A DNA stretch of 64,000 nucleotides from Amycolatopsis sp. WQ 127309 (GTDB lineage Bacteria > Actinomycetota > Actinomycetes > Mycobacteriales > Pseudonocardiaceae). Positions 32,171 through 39,764 of the stretch are shown here, piece by piece. The stretch lies in the NCBI RefSeq assembly GCF_023023025.1, contig NZ_CP095481.1, positions 1,922,001 through 1,986,000 of the forward strand. The letters run 5' to 3'. Made by a program: the position numbers and the translations under genes. Numbering within the stretch: the first letter of the stretch is position 1; each line of letters opens with the position of its first letter. The notes under the pieces are model-generated. The model was not told where the DNA came from. It made no database searches and was given only the letters and a program-made list of their open reading frames with translations.

Positions 32171-32764
32171 ATGAGTTTCGTGCCGTCGCCCACGTCCGTT
32201 CGGCTGAGCGACTACCTCGCGGCCGACGCCGTCGTCGATCACGACCACCCGTCGATCCGGGAACGAGCCGACGCGCTCAGAACCCTGACGGACAGTCCGG
32301 CCGGGTACGCCGAAGCCGCGTTCCGGTTCGTGCGGGATGACGTCGACCACGTCGTCGACGCCGCTGATCCGCGGGTCACCTGGCGGGCGTCGGACGTGCT
32401 GCGCGAACGCGTCGGGATCTGCTACGCCAAGGCGCACCTGCTGGCCGCTTTGCTTCGGGCGCAAGGGATCCCGGCCGGTTTCTGCTACCAGGAGCTGTCC
32501 GCGCTGCACGGGCTGAACGCGGTGTACCTGCACGGCAAGTGGTCACGTCTCGACGCCCGCGGCAACCGCACGGGGGCCGGCGGGGAGTTCTCCCTCGACG
32601 CCGAACGGCTCGCCTGGCCCGTCGATCCCGCGCGCGGCGAACGCGACCACCCGGAGATCCACCCCGCGCCCGCGCGGGCGGTCGTGGACTTCCTGATGAC
32701 GGTCGCACCGGGGGCCGGTTGGTACGAAACCGGCCTGCCGGCCACGCTGGAACCCCAGGTTTAG
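32171..32764 (+). CDS. Transglutaminase-like cysteine protein
   Basis: A 197-residue cytoplasmic protein with the transglutaminase-like core: RERVGICYAKAHLLAALLRAQGIPAGF (catalytic Cys84), a histidine in ALHGLNAVYL (His113) and WSRLDARGN (Asp128). Homologues with this compact form are usually annotated transglutaminase family and may be peptidases or amidases. The ATG at 32171 is preferred because CACGAT lies 6 nt upstream, the leaderless geometry seen elsewhere; the first base deviates from consensus. An in-frame upstream start exists at 32114. Confidence 0.8.
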   Translation: MSFVPSPTSVRLSDYLAADAVVDHDHPSIRERADALRTLTDSPAGYAEAAFRFVRDDVDHVVDAADPRVTWRASDVLRERVGICYAKAHLLAALLRAQGIPAGFCYQELSALHGLNAVYLHGKWSRLDARGNRTGAGGEFSLDAERLAWPVDPARGERDHPEIHPAPARAVVDFLMTVAPGAGWYETGLPATLEPQV

Positions 32765-32782
32765 CGGTATTTTCCGAAAACC

Positions 32783-32806
32783 CGGCAATTCGGTGAATTA
32801 TTGCCG
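32783..32806 (+). terminator. Weak hairpin after transglutaminase gene
   Basis: CGGCAAT and ATTGCCG, 7 bp, around a 10-nt loop, 18 bp past the stop codon. The 180-bp spacer around it is lower in GC than its neighbours. Confidence 0.4.
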
Positions 32807-32868
32807 AGAGTGACGTCCGGGGCCTCCACCTGTCCCCCGAATCTCTTATTTCGCGGTCCCCGAGACGC

Positions 32869-32908
32869 GCGTAAAGTGACTCCCCGCACTCGAACCGACA
32901 CTTTACGC
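32869..32908. promoter_or_regulatory. GCGTAAAGTG inverted repeat upstream of 2TM gene
   Basis: Ten-base arms GCGTAAAGTG (32869-32878) and CACTTTACGC (32899-32908) are separated by 20 nt, centred about 57 bp upstream of the next start codon. Two half-sites on the same DNA face suggest a dimeric regulator; no regulator gene is adjacent. Confidence 0.45.
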
Positions 32909-32945
32909 ATTCGTCTGTTCGGGTGATTCGAGGGAGGTGAAGCAC

Positions 32946-33950
32946 GTGGCCGCGGAAGGCGGACGCCTCCGCCGTACCCCACTGCAGGAGATCTTCTGGA
33001 CCAGGACGAGCCTGCTGCTCACGGTACTCGTGGTGGTCGCCGGTCTCAGCCTGTGGCTGGCCGGCTTGATGGAACCCGGCACCGGGAAGAACCTGGTGAC
33101 GTCGCTGGGCACCGGCACCCTGATCTCCGCGATCGTGGGGTTCGGCACCAGCTTGATCACCGCCAGCGCCTCGCAGCGGGCGCTGGTGACCCCGGTGATC
33201 GAAGAGAGCAGGCGCGCGCTGGAGGACCTCAGCGCCGAATACCGCGCGCTGAACAAGGAGTTCTTCCCCACCGACGTGTTCGAGGCGACGACCGATCCCG
33301 ACCCCGCGTTCAACCGCGCGCTGATGGCCGACCTCGACGCGACCCGGCAGTACTTCTTCCGCGGCTTCTCCGGGCGGCACGCCGCCGCCCGCCTGTTGCT
33401 TTCCCGCACGGAACGCGAACTGCGGGCCGTGATCGCCGATCCGCGTGACGCGAGCTCGATCAGCGGGCGTGCCCGCTACCTGCTCCGCCGCGAGGCGGGC
33501 GACGTCGACTACGAACAGATCCAGACCCGGCTCGACGAAGAGATCCGGATCGGACTGGTGGGCCTCTTCCTGGCGCGCAGCCGCTGCGCGCAGGTCGACA
33601 TCACCGTGGTCGCCGACCCGCCGCTGGACCGGCTCGAGATGTTCGACGACAGCGTGTGGATGTCGCTCTACAGCGACGTGCGCGGCGCCACGAAGCTGTA
33701 CCCGCGGTCCCTGCGGTTCACCGAGGGTTCCTTCCTCTACAACATGGAGCGCGCCGAGTTCGTGCGCGTCTCGCAGTCCCGGACCGGCCGCCACTTCCGC
33801 ATCACGTCCGCGACGACGCGGGCGGATTTCCTGGCGCTGTTCGAAAAGATCACCGGATCCCCGCTGTCCGAGGAGCAGTTCCGTGAGCTGGAAAGCAAGT
33901 TCCACGCCTTCCGCACGGAGTTCTCCGAAGTCGCCGAGCTAGGGAGCTGA
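32946..33950 (+). CDS. Two-helix membrane protein with large cytoplasmic domain, unknown
   Basis: A 334-residue protein. Two transmembrane helices (about 20-40 and 50-70) with a short loop are followed by a coiled segment (EESRRALEDLSAEYRALNKEFF) and an alpha/beta domain of about 230 residues. The later part reads VDITVVADPPLDRLEMFDDSVWMSLYSD and FTEGSFLYNMERAEFVRVSQS, which recalls the folded end of PLD-like or signalling proteins, but I see no HKD motif and cannot name a family. The GTG at 32946 is set by GGGAGGTGA 5 nt upstream. It heads a cluster with a cupin-like gene (2-bp gap) and an HD-domain gene. Confidence 0.7.
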   Translation: MAAEGGRLRRTPLQEIFWTRTSLLLTVLVVVAGLSLWLAGLMEPGTGKNLVTSLGTGTLISAIVGFGTSLITASASQRALVTPVIEESRRALEDLSAEYRALNKEFFPTDVFEATTDPDPAFNRALMADLDATRQYFFRGFSGRHAAARLLLSRTERELRAVIADPRDASSISGRARYLLRREAGDVDYEQIQTRLDEEIRIGLVGLFLARSRCAQVDITVVADPPLDRLEMFDDSVWMSLYSDVRGATKLYPRSLRFTEGSFLYNMERAEFVRVSQSRTGRHFRITSATTRADFLALFEKITGSPLSEEQFRELESKFHAFRTEFSEVAELGS

Positions 33951-33952
33951 CC

Positions 33953-34591
33953 TTGCTCACCCGCCTGTCCCCGCTCACCGAACTGGCCACGCGCCTGCGC
34001 ACGGCCGGGTTCCCGCTCGCCGTCGACTGGCGCACGGTCGAGACCTGGTTCCGGTCGTGGGCCGACCACCCCGAGCTGCGGGAGGAGCTGCGCTCGCAGC
34101 TCCGCTCACTGTCCACCGCGCAGGCCGCGAAACTGCTGCGCTCGTCCCGGGAAACCACGACCCATTTCGCGTGGTGCCTGCTCGATTCGCCGACCGACCC
34201 GTTTTCCTTCTGGCTGCACGAATACAAGCCGCAGCAGGACTGGCGGGAAGGGTACGCGGATTCTGTGCACAACCACAGGTACCACTTCTGCACCACCATT
34301 CTCCGGGGCAGCTACCTCCACGAAAGGTACGAGACGACCCACGATCCCGGCACCGGCCTGATCGACTCCGCGCACCTGCGCCGCCGGACGTTGTGCCAGG
34401 CCGGGGCGTGCGCCACCATGCTGGCCGACGAATACCACCGGATTCCCGAAGCGGCCCCCGGCACGATGACCTTCCTCGTGAAATCACGTCCGGTGAGCAC
34501 GTTCAGCCTTTCCTACGATCCGACCAGCGGAATCGGCCATCGTCACGTTCCGGTCGAGGTCCGATTGGGGGAATTGGCGGACCGCATCTAG
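33953..34591 (+). CDS. Cupin-like (cysteine-dioxygenase-type) protein, unknown
   Basis: A 212-residue protein. A helical N-terminus (about 1-65) precedes a beta-barrel-like region with a dense metal-ligand pattern: DSVHNHRYHFCTTILRGSYLHERYE and ADEYHRIPEA, giving several candidate histidines and a glutamate for a mononuclear iron site as in cupins of the cysteine-dioxygenase type. The reaction is unknown. The TTG start at 33953 sits 2 bp after the stop of the 2TM gene with GGGAG in its end, so the two are coupled. Confidence 0.65.
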   Translation: MLTRLSPLTELATRLRTAGFPLAVDWRTVETWFRSWADHPELREELRSQLRSLSTAQAAKLLRSSRETTTHFAWCLLDSPTDPFSFWLHEYKPQQDWREGYADSVHNHRYHFCTTILRGSYLHERYETTHDPGTGLIDSAHLRRRTLCQAGACATMLADEYHRIPEAAPGTMTFLVKSRPVSTFSLSYDPTSGIGHRHVPVEVRLGELADRI

Positions 34592-34664
34592 CTACACACC
34601 GGCGTCAGCGACGCTTACCATTACTCCACCCGTCTGAATACCACGGCCGGGATCGGAGAGGTGT

Positions 34665-35336
34665 ATGCGTACGCAGGAAAGCACGATCGACAACGTGACT
34701 CTCGACGCCGTCGAAAACCGGGTTCGCAGGCTGTGCCGGCAGTACGCCGAGCGGCTGCCGTTCCACGGCTGGCACCACGTCAGCTTCGTCCGAGCGAAGG
34801 CGGCCGGCTTCGCCCAGCACAACGGGGCCGACCGCACCGTGGTGGAGGTGGCCGCGCTGGTGCACGACGTCAACTACCTGGTGCTCCGCAACTCGCCGGC
34901 CGCCGCCGGCAGCGGTCTCCGCGGGGAGATCCTCGCGGAGTGCGGCGTCGCCGGCGGCGTGGCGAGCTGGATCGACGAGATCGTCGACGAAGCCGAGATG
35001 GCCACCCGCGGCCGCGACATCTCGCTGGAGGCGCAGGCCTTGAGCGACGCGGACACGCTGTTCAAGGCGCTGCCGGTGACGCCGGTGGTGCTCGCGCACC
35101 GCTACCTGCGCGAGAACGGCCTGAGCCTGCGGGAGCTGGCGGACAAGATCGTCGGCGAGCAGTGCGACGTCCACGACGAGGGGTACTACTTCTACAACCC
35201 CGAAGCGGCGGCGACGTACTCGCGCTGGGCGATGGCGAACCTCCAGCTGTGGCAGTGCATCAAGGAAGCGGTCGACGACCCGACGGTCGTGGAGCTGCTG
35301 GACGCGGTGCACGCGGTCGACGCGCTGGCGTCCTAA
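34665..35336 (+). CDS. HD-domain phosphohydrolase-like protein
   Basis: A 223-residue protein with the HD metal signature: FHGWHHVSFV (His34, His37), the doublet in AALVHDVNYL (His67, Asp68) and a later aspartate in ALSDADTLF. HD proteins hydrolyse phosphate esters or nucleotides, and some degrade signalling nucleotides. GGAGAGG precedes the ATG, and a TACCAT box in the 73-bp upstream gap may give it its own promoter. Its stop overlaps that of the convergent aldolase gene by 4 nt. Confidence 0.8.
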   Translation: MRTQESTIDNVTLDAVENRVRRLCRQYAERLPFHGWHHVSFVRAKAAGFAQHNGADRTVVEVAALVHDVNYLVLRNSPAAAGSGLRGEILAECGVAGGVASWIDEIVDEAEMATRGRDISLEAQALSDADTLFKALPVTPVVLAHRYLRENGLSLRELADKIVGEQCDVHDEGYYFYNPEAAATYSRWAMANLQLWQCIKEAVDDPTVVELLDAVHAVDALAS

Positions 35337-35983
35337 CGCCGGCCGTAGCCCCGCAACCGGTCGACGACGTTCGCCACCTCGGGCGGCGGCAGCAGGCTCG
35401 GCCGGCCGGCGCTCTGCGCGAGCAGCCACACGCGGCACGCCCACTCGAGCTGCTGGGCGCGGTGGTAAGCGGCTTCGAGGCCGTCGCCGAAGGTGAGGGT
35501 GCCGTGGTTGGCCATCAGGCAGCCACGGCGCCCTTCGAGTGCTTCCAGAACGGCGGAGGCGAGCTCGGGCGTGCCGTAGGTGGCGTAGCGCGCGACGCGC
35601 ACGGAAGGGCCGATGGTGGCGACGATGTAGTGGATCGGCGGCACCTCCCGCACGAGCGTCGACACGGCGGTGGCGTGCGGCGAGTGCGTGTGCACGACGG
35701 CGGTCACCGGCTCGCCGTCGGGATCGCGCGCGTCCCAGTAGACGGACAGGTGCATCGGCAGCTCACTGGTCGGCTGCAGCTCGCCGTCGATGACCTCCCC
35801 GCCGAGATCGACCACGGGGATGTCGGCGGGGGTCATCGAGGAGTAGGCGACGCCGGTGGGCGTGACGGCGACGAGGTTCCCGGCGCGCACGGAGACGTTC
35901 CCCGAGGTCCCGACGACGAGGCCGTCACCGACCATCCGCCGGGCATAAGCGCAGACGGCGGCCCGCTCGGTCTCGAGGATCAT
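35333..35983 (-). CDS. Class II aldolase/adducin family protein (fuculose-phosphate aldolase-like)
   Basis: A 216-residue protein with the zinc-site pattern of class II aldolases: TSGNVSVRAGNLVAVTPTG (phosphate loop), SELPMHLSVY (Glu), AVVHTHSPHATAV (two zinc histidines) and LMANHGTLTFG (third histidine). The family cleaves phosphorylated sugars such as L-fuculose-1-phosphate, or dehydrates methylthioribulose phosphate. The substrate is not fixed by context. ATG 35983 begins the conserved fold; a GTG at 36028 is an alternative. Confidence 0.87.
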   Translation of the reverse strand: MILETERAAVCAYARRMVGDGLVVGTSGNVSVRAGNLVAVTPTGVAYSSMTPADIPVVDLGGEVIDGELQPTSELPMHLSVYWDARDPDGEPVTAVVHTHSPHATAVSTLVREVPPIHYIVATIGPSVRVARYATYGTPELASAVLEALEGRRGCLMANHGTLTFGDGLEAAYHRAQQLEWACRVWLLAQSAGRPSLLPPPEVANVVDRLRGYGRR

Positions 35984-36110
35984 GCGCGGGTCCCGTCTCG
36001 TGAGCTCACGCCCACCACTCTGGCCCACACGCAGCCCCCACCACTCCCTGGGGGGCGTCCCCTGTCCAGTCTATCGGGTCTGACCTGCAAAAACGGGGTC
36101 TCCGGAAATC

Positions 36111-36138
36111 TGTGGACAACCGGAGCCGTTGTGGATAA
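36111..36138. promoter_or_regulatory. Two direct DnaA boxes
   Basis: TGTGGACAA (36111-36119) and TGTGGATAA (36130-36138) are the actinomycete and the classical DnaA-box forms in reverse orientation, spaced by about two helical turns. They abut the stop codon of the DivIVA-like gene. Confidence 0.55.
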
Positions 36139-37131
36139 CTACGCCTTCGCGGCCGGCGCGGGAGCCGGAGCCTTGGCAGCGGGCGCCGGAGCAGCCTGGG
36201 CCTGGGGCTTGGCAACGGGCGGCGAGGCGGGGGCAGGCGCGGGAGCAGGCTTGCGGTCCCCGTTCGCCGGAGCCTGAGCCGAAGCCGAAGCCGAAGCCGG
36301 AGTCGACGCAGACGCAGACGCATCCTCCGCCGGGGCCAGCAGCTTCATCGCCTCGCGTACCGCCACGTCCGTCGCCGCGATCCGCTCCGCGACCTTCGTC
36401 CGCAGGTCCAGCGCCAGCTTCCGGTTCCGGTCCGCCTCCGCCTGGCGGTCGCGAGCCTGTGCCAGCGCCGCCTCCGTCTCCTGCTTCTTGCGCGCGACCT
36501 CCTGCTCGAAGGCCTGCTTCTTCTTCGCCAGCTCCTCCGAAGCCACCCGGTCCGCTTCGGCGCGCTTCTCAGCCGCCGCGGCCTCAGCCTTCGCGTCGGC
36601 CTCCTTGCGGGTCCGCTCGGCCGCCGCCGCCAGCTCCACTCGCTTGGCGCCCGCCGCCGCGGTCAGCTTGTCGATCTCGATCTTCGCGTCCTTCATCAGG
36701 CGCGCGCGCTCTTCTTCCGCGTCCTTCGCCAGCTTGTCGGCCGTGCGGTGGGTCTCGTGCGCGTACTTGTCCGCCTGGTCGCGCGTCGAGGCCGCGTCGG
36801 CGTCCGCGGCGGAGCGCAGGTCGGCGATCTCCTCCTCGGCGAGCTGCATCATCGTGCGGACGCGCTCGACCATCGCGCCGGCGCCGGACGGGCTGGAGCT
36901 CATCCGCGCGAGGGCGGCCTTCGTCTCGGCCAGCTCCTTCTGCGCGTACGCGAGAGCCTTCGTGAGATCCGACGACGTCGCGACGGCGTCGTCGCGGTTG
37001 CGGGCGGTCTCGCGGAACTCCTTGGTCAGCTCGGCGATGCGTTCGTCGACCTGACGCTGGTTGTAGCCGCGGAGGCCCACGGCGAACTGGGCGGTCTTCG
37101 GGGCGGATTGGGGCTTCTCAGGCGCGACCAT
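36139..37131 (-). CDS. DivIVA-domain coiled-coil protein
   Basis: A 330-residue protein. The N-terminus has the DivIVA membrane-targeting pattern (FAVGLRGYNQRQVDERIAEL, residues 16-35). A long, nearly uninterrupted coiled coil follows (about 30-260), rich in Ala, Glu, Lys and Arg. The end is a low-complexity Ala/Pro/Ser tail (about 265-330). In actinobacteria such proteins (Wag31/DivIVA, FilP, Scy relatives) organise polar growth or the cytoskeleton. This one is a paralogue rather than the main DivIVA, judging by the tail and the lack of the ylm/fts neighbourhood. TAAGGT lies 6 nt before the ATG, so the mRNA is probably leaderless. Confidence 0.82.
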   Translation of the reverse strand: MVAPEKPQSAPKTAQFAVGLRGYNQRQVDERIAELTKEFRETARNRDDAVATSSDLTKALAYAQKELAETKAALARMSSSPSGAGAMVERVRTMMQLAEEEIADLRSAADADAASTRDQADKYAHETHRTADKLAKDAEEERARLMKDAKIEIDKLTAAAGAKRVELAAAAERTRKEADAKAEAAAAEKRAEADRVASEELAKKKQAFEQEVARKKQETEAALAQARDRQAEADRNRKLALDLRTKVAERIAATDVAVREAMKLLAPAEDASASASTPASASASAQAPANGDRKPAPAPAPASPPVAKPQAQAAPAPAAKAPAPAPAAKA

Positions 37132-37137
37132 CGCGCC

Positions 37138-37143
37138 ACCTTA
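37138..37143 (-). promoter_or_regulatory. -10 box of DivIVA-like gene (leaderless)
   Basis: TAAGGT on the minus strand, 6 nt before the ATG at 37131. The same bases could also be read as an AAGGTGG ribosome-binding site, so both modes are possible. Confidence 0.45.
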
Positions 37144-37260
37144 GTAAGCAAGGGGCCTTCCGGACGTACCGCCAAACGGATGCATCACGAATTTGGGAAC
37201 CCCCGGTCACCCATGGCATTCTGACGTCCGTTGACCAGCGGTTGCCGCGGGGAGGCCACT

Positions 37261-38490
37261 TTGGACACATCGGCGATCCTCGCGGACATCGGCGCTCACT
37301 GGCACGTGTACCTCACGATGCCGGTCATCGCGGCGATGATCGGTTACGTCACCAAGCGCGTCGCCATCGAGATGATGTTCCGGCCCCTCGAGTTCACCGG
37401 GATCAAGCCGTTCCTCGGCTGGCAGGGCGTCATCCCGGCCAACTCGCGGCGGATGGCCACCACCGCCGTCGACCTGCTGACCCGCAACCTCGTCGACCCG
37501 CAGGAGATCTTCGCCAGGCTCGATCCGGAGGAAATGCTCAAAGAGCTCGAAACGCCGCTGCTCAAGGCCGTCGAGGACGTCACGCGGGAGGTCATGGAGA
37601 CCTACCAGCCGCGGCTGTGGGAGATGCTGCCGTCGCGGGCGCAGCGGCTGCTCGTCGACCAGGTCCGCGCGCAGGCGCCGGACGTCGTCAAGCGGCTGCT
37701 GCGGGAGGTCTCGACCAACATCGACGACGTCCTCGACGTCAACGACATGCTCATCGGCGCCATGGTCCGCGACAAGTCGCTGACCTGCCGGCTGATCCGC
37801 GAGGTCGCCGCGCCCGAGTTCAAGTTCATCGCGCGGTCCGGCGTCTGGTTCGGGTTCGTCATCGGGCTCGTCCAGTTCGTCGCCTGGGCGCTGACCAAGG
37901 AGCCGCTGATCATGCCGATCTTCGGTTTCGTCACGGGCTTCGTCACGGACTGGCTGGCCCTCAAGATGATCTTCTACCCGCGCGAGCCCCGCGGCTTCGG
38001 CTTCTTCCGCTGGCAGGGCATGTTCCAGAAACGCCGTCAGGAGGTGGCCGCCGACTACGGCGCGCTGATCGCCGACGAGGTGCTGACCGTGCGGAACGTG
38101 ATGGAGGCCGTGCTCACCGGGCCCCGCGCCGACAGGCTGTTCGCGCTGATCACCCGCGAGGTGCAGCGCACGATCGACGCCCAGGCGAGCATCGCCAAAC
38201 CGCTCGTCGCGCTGACCATGGGCGGCAAGCAGTACCAGGAGATGAAACGCGCGGCCGCCGAGAAGGCCATCGCCTACCTCCCCGAAACGGTGAAACACGT
38301 CGAGAGCTACGCCACCGGCGCCCTCGACGTCCGCAACACGATCGTCGAAAAGATGCGGCAGCTGACGCCGATCGAGTTCGAAGGGATCCTGCGTCCGGCC
38401 TTCAAGCAGGACGAATGGAAGCTCATCGCGGTCGGCGCGGTGATCGGCGGGCTCGTCGGCGAGCTGCAGGTCCTGCTCCTGCTCCACTGA
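37261..38490 (+). CDS. DUF445 family membrane protein, copy 1 of 3
   Basis: A 409-residue protein of the DUF445 (YheB-like) family. An N-terminal helix runs into the family signature GYVTKRVAIEMMFRP followed by FLGWQGVIPANSRRMA. A long helical, probably cytoplasmic stretch (about 60-190), a second helix pair around VWFGFVIGLVQFVAWAL and MPIFGFVTGFVTDWLALKMIF, and a C-terminal helix AVGAVIGGLVGELQVLLLL complete it. Function unknown in all organisms I know of. TTG 37261 is chosen because GGGGAGG lies 4 nt upstream and because it aligns with the starts of the two paralogues. Confidence 0.87.
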   Translation: MDTSAILADIGAHWHVYLTMPVIAAMIGYVTKRVAIEMMFRPLEFTGIKPFLGWQGVIPANSRRMATTAVDLLTRNLVDPQEIFARLDPEEMLKELETPLLKAVEDVTREVMETYQPRLWEMLPSRAQRLLVDQVRAQAPDVVKRLLREVSTNIDDVLDVNDMLIGAMVRDKSLTCRLIREVAAPEFKFIARSGVWFGFVIGLVQFVAWALTKEPLIMPIFGFVTGFVTDWLALKMIFYPREPRGFGFFRWQGMFQKRRQEVAADYGALIADEVLTVRNVMEAVLTGPRADRLFALITREVQRTIDAQASIAKPLVALTMGGKQYQEMKRAAAEKAIAYLPETVKHVESYATGALDVRNTIVEKMRQLTPIEFEGILRPAFKQDEWKLIAVGAVIGGLVGELQVLLLLH

Positions 38491-38501
38491 CACCGGGCCG
38501 C

Positions 38502-38507
38502 TAGCGT
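38502..38507 (+). promoter_or_regulatory. -10 box of second DUF445 gene (leaderless)
   Basis: TAGCGT lies 6 nt before the GTG at 38514, so the second copy has a promoter of its own within the 23-bp gap. Confidence 0.55.
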
Positions 38508-38513
38508 GCGGAC

Positions 38514-39725
38514 GTGGACTTCGGCACGCACTGGCAGGTGTACGTCACCATGCCGTTCATCGCGGCGCTGATCGGGTACGTCACCAAGCGCGTCGCCATC
38601 GAGATGATGTTCCGGCCGCTCGAGTTCACCGGCGTCAGACCGTTCCTCGGCTGGCAAGGCGTGCTGCCGGCGAACGCGGAGCGGATGGCCACGACCGCCA
38701 CCGAGATGCTGACGACGAACCTCGTCGACCCGAAGGAGATCTTCTCCCGGCTCGACCCGGAGCAGGTGGCGAAGGAGATCGAGCAGCCGCTGCTGCGGGT
38801 CGTCGAGGACGTCACCCGCGACGTCATGGAGACCTACCAGCCGCGGCTGTGGGAGGTGCTGCCGAACGGCGCGCAGCAGCTGCTGCTCAAGCGCGTGCAG
38901 GCCGAAGCGCCGAAGGCGATCACCAAGATCATGCGGGAGATCGCCGACAACATCGAGGACGTCCTCGACCTCAAGCACATGGTCGTGACGAACCTGGTGC
39001 GCGACAAGGCGTTGCTGAACCGGCTGATCCGCGACATCTCGCGCCCGGAGATGCGGTTCATCGCCCGCTCCGGGATCGGCTTCGGGTTCGTCCTCGGCTG
39101 CGTGCAGCTCGTCGTCTGGGCGCTGACGAAGTCGCCGATCGTGCTGCCGCTGTTCGGCATCGGCATCGGCTGGCTCACCGACTGGCTGGCCCTCAAGATG
39201 ATCTTCCTGCCGCGCGAGCCGCGCCGGTTCTTCGGGCTCTACACCTGGCAGGGCGTGTTCCAGAAGCGCCGCGACGTCGTGGCAGCCGACTACGGCGACA
39301 TGATCGCGCGCGAGATCATCACCATCCCGAACCTGCTCGAAGCCGTGCTGCGCGGGCCGAAGTCGGACCGGCTGTTCGCGATGATCACGCGTGAGGTGCA
39401 GAAGACGATCGACGCGCAGGCGAGCGTCGTCAAGCCGTTCGTCGCCATCGCCGTCGGCACCAGGCGGTTCCAGGAGATGAAGCAGACAGCGGCGACGAAG
39501 GCGGCGGAGCGCGTCCCGGAGACGATCCGGTACGCCGAGAACTACGCGGTCAACGCGCTCGACGTCCGCAACACGATCGTGGACCGGATGCGGAAGCTGA
39601 GCGCGCTGGAGTTCGAGCAGCTGCTGCGGCCGGCGTTCCGCCAGGACGAGTGGAAGCTGATCGCGGTGGGCGCGGTGATCGGCGGTCTCGTCGGCGAACT
39701 GCAGGTGCTCGCGCTGCTCGGCTAG
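38514..39725 (+). CDS. DUF445 family membrane protein, copy 2 of 3
   Basis: A 403-residue paralogue with the same layout as copy 1 (GYVTKRVAIEMMFRP, FLGWQGVLPANAERMA, TDWLALKMIFLPREP, VGAVIGGLVGELQVLALL). It is the closest to copy 1, sharing long runs such as EDVTRDVMETYQPRLWEVLP. The GTG start is leaderless by promoter geometry. Retention of all three copies, each with intact membrane segments, suggests distinct or hetero-oligomeric roles; that is inference. Confidence 0.87.
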   Translation: MDFGTHWQVYVTMPFIAALIGYVTKRVAIEMMFRPLEFTGVRPFLGWQGVLPANAERMATTATEMLTTNLVDPKEIFSRLDPEQVAKEIEQPLLRVVEDVTRDVMETYQPRLWEVLPNGAQQLLLKRVQAEAPKAITKIMREIADNIEDVLDLKHMVVTNLVRDKALLNRLIRDISRPEMRFIARSGIGFGFVLGCVQLVVWALTKSPIVLPLFGIGIGWLTDWLALKMIFLPREPRRFFGLYTWQGVFQKRRDVVAADYGDMIAREIITIPNLLEAVLRGPKSDRLFAMITREVQKTIDAQASVVKPFVAIAVGTRRFQEMKQTAATKAAERVPETIRYAENYAVNALDVRNTIVDRMRKLSALEFEQLLRPAFRQDEWKLIAVGAVIGGLVGELQVLALLG

Positions 39726-39764
39726 CCGGTACGGTTTCGTTCTCGGCACGGCGAGGGAGGTCGG

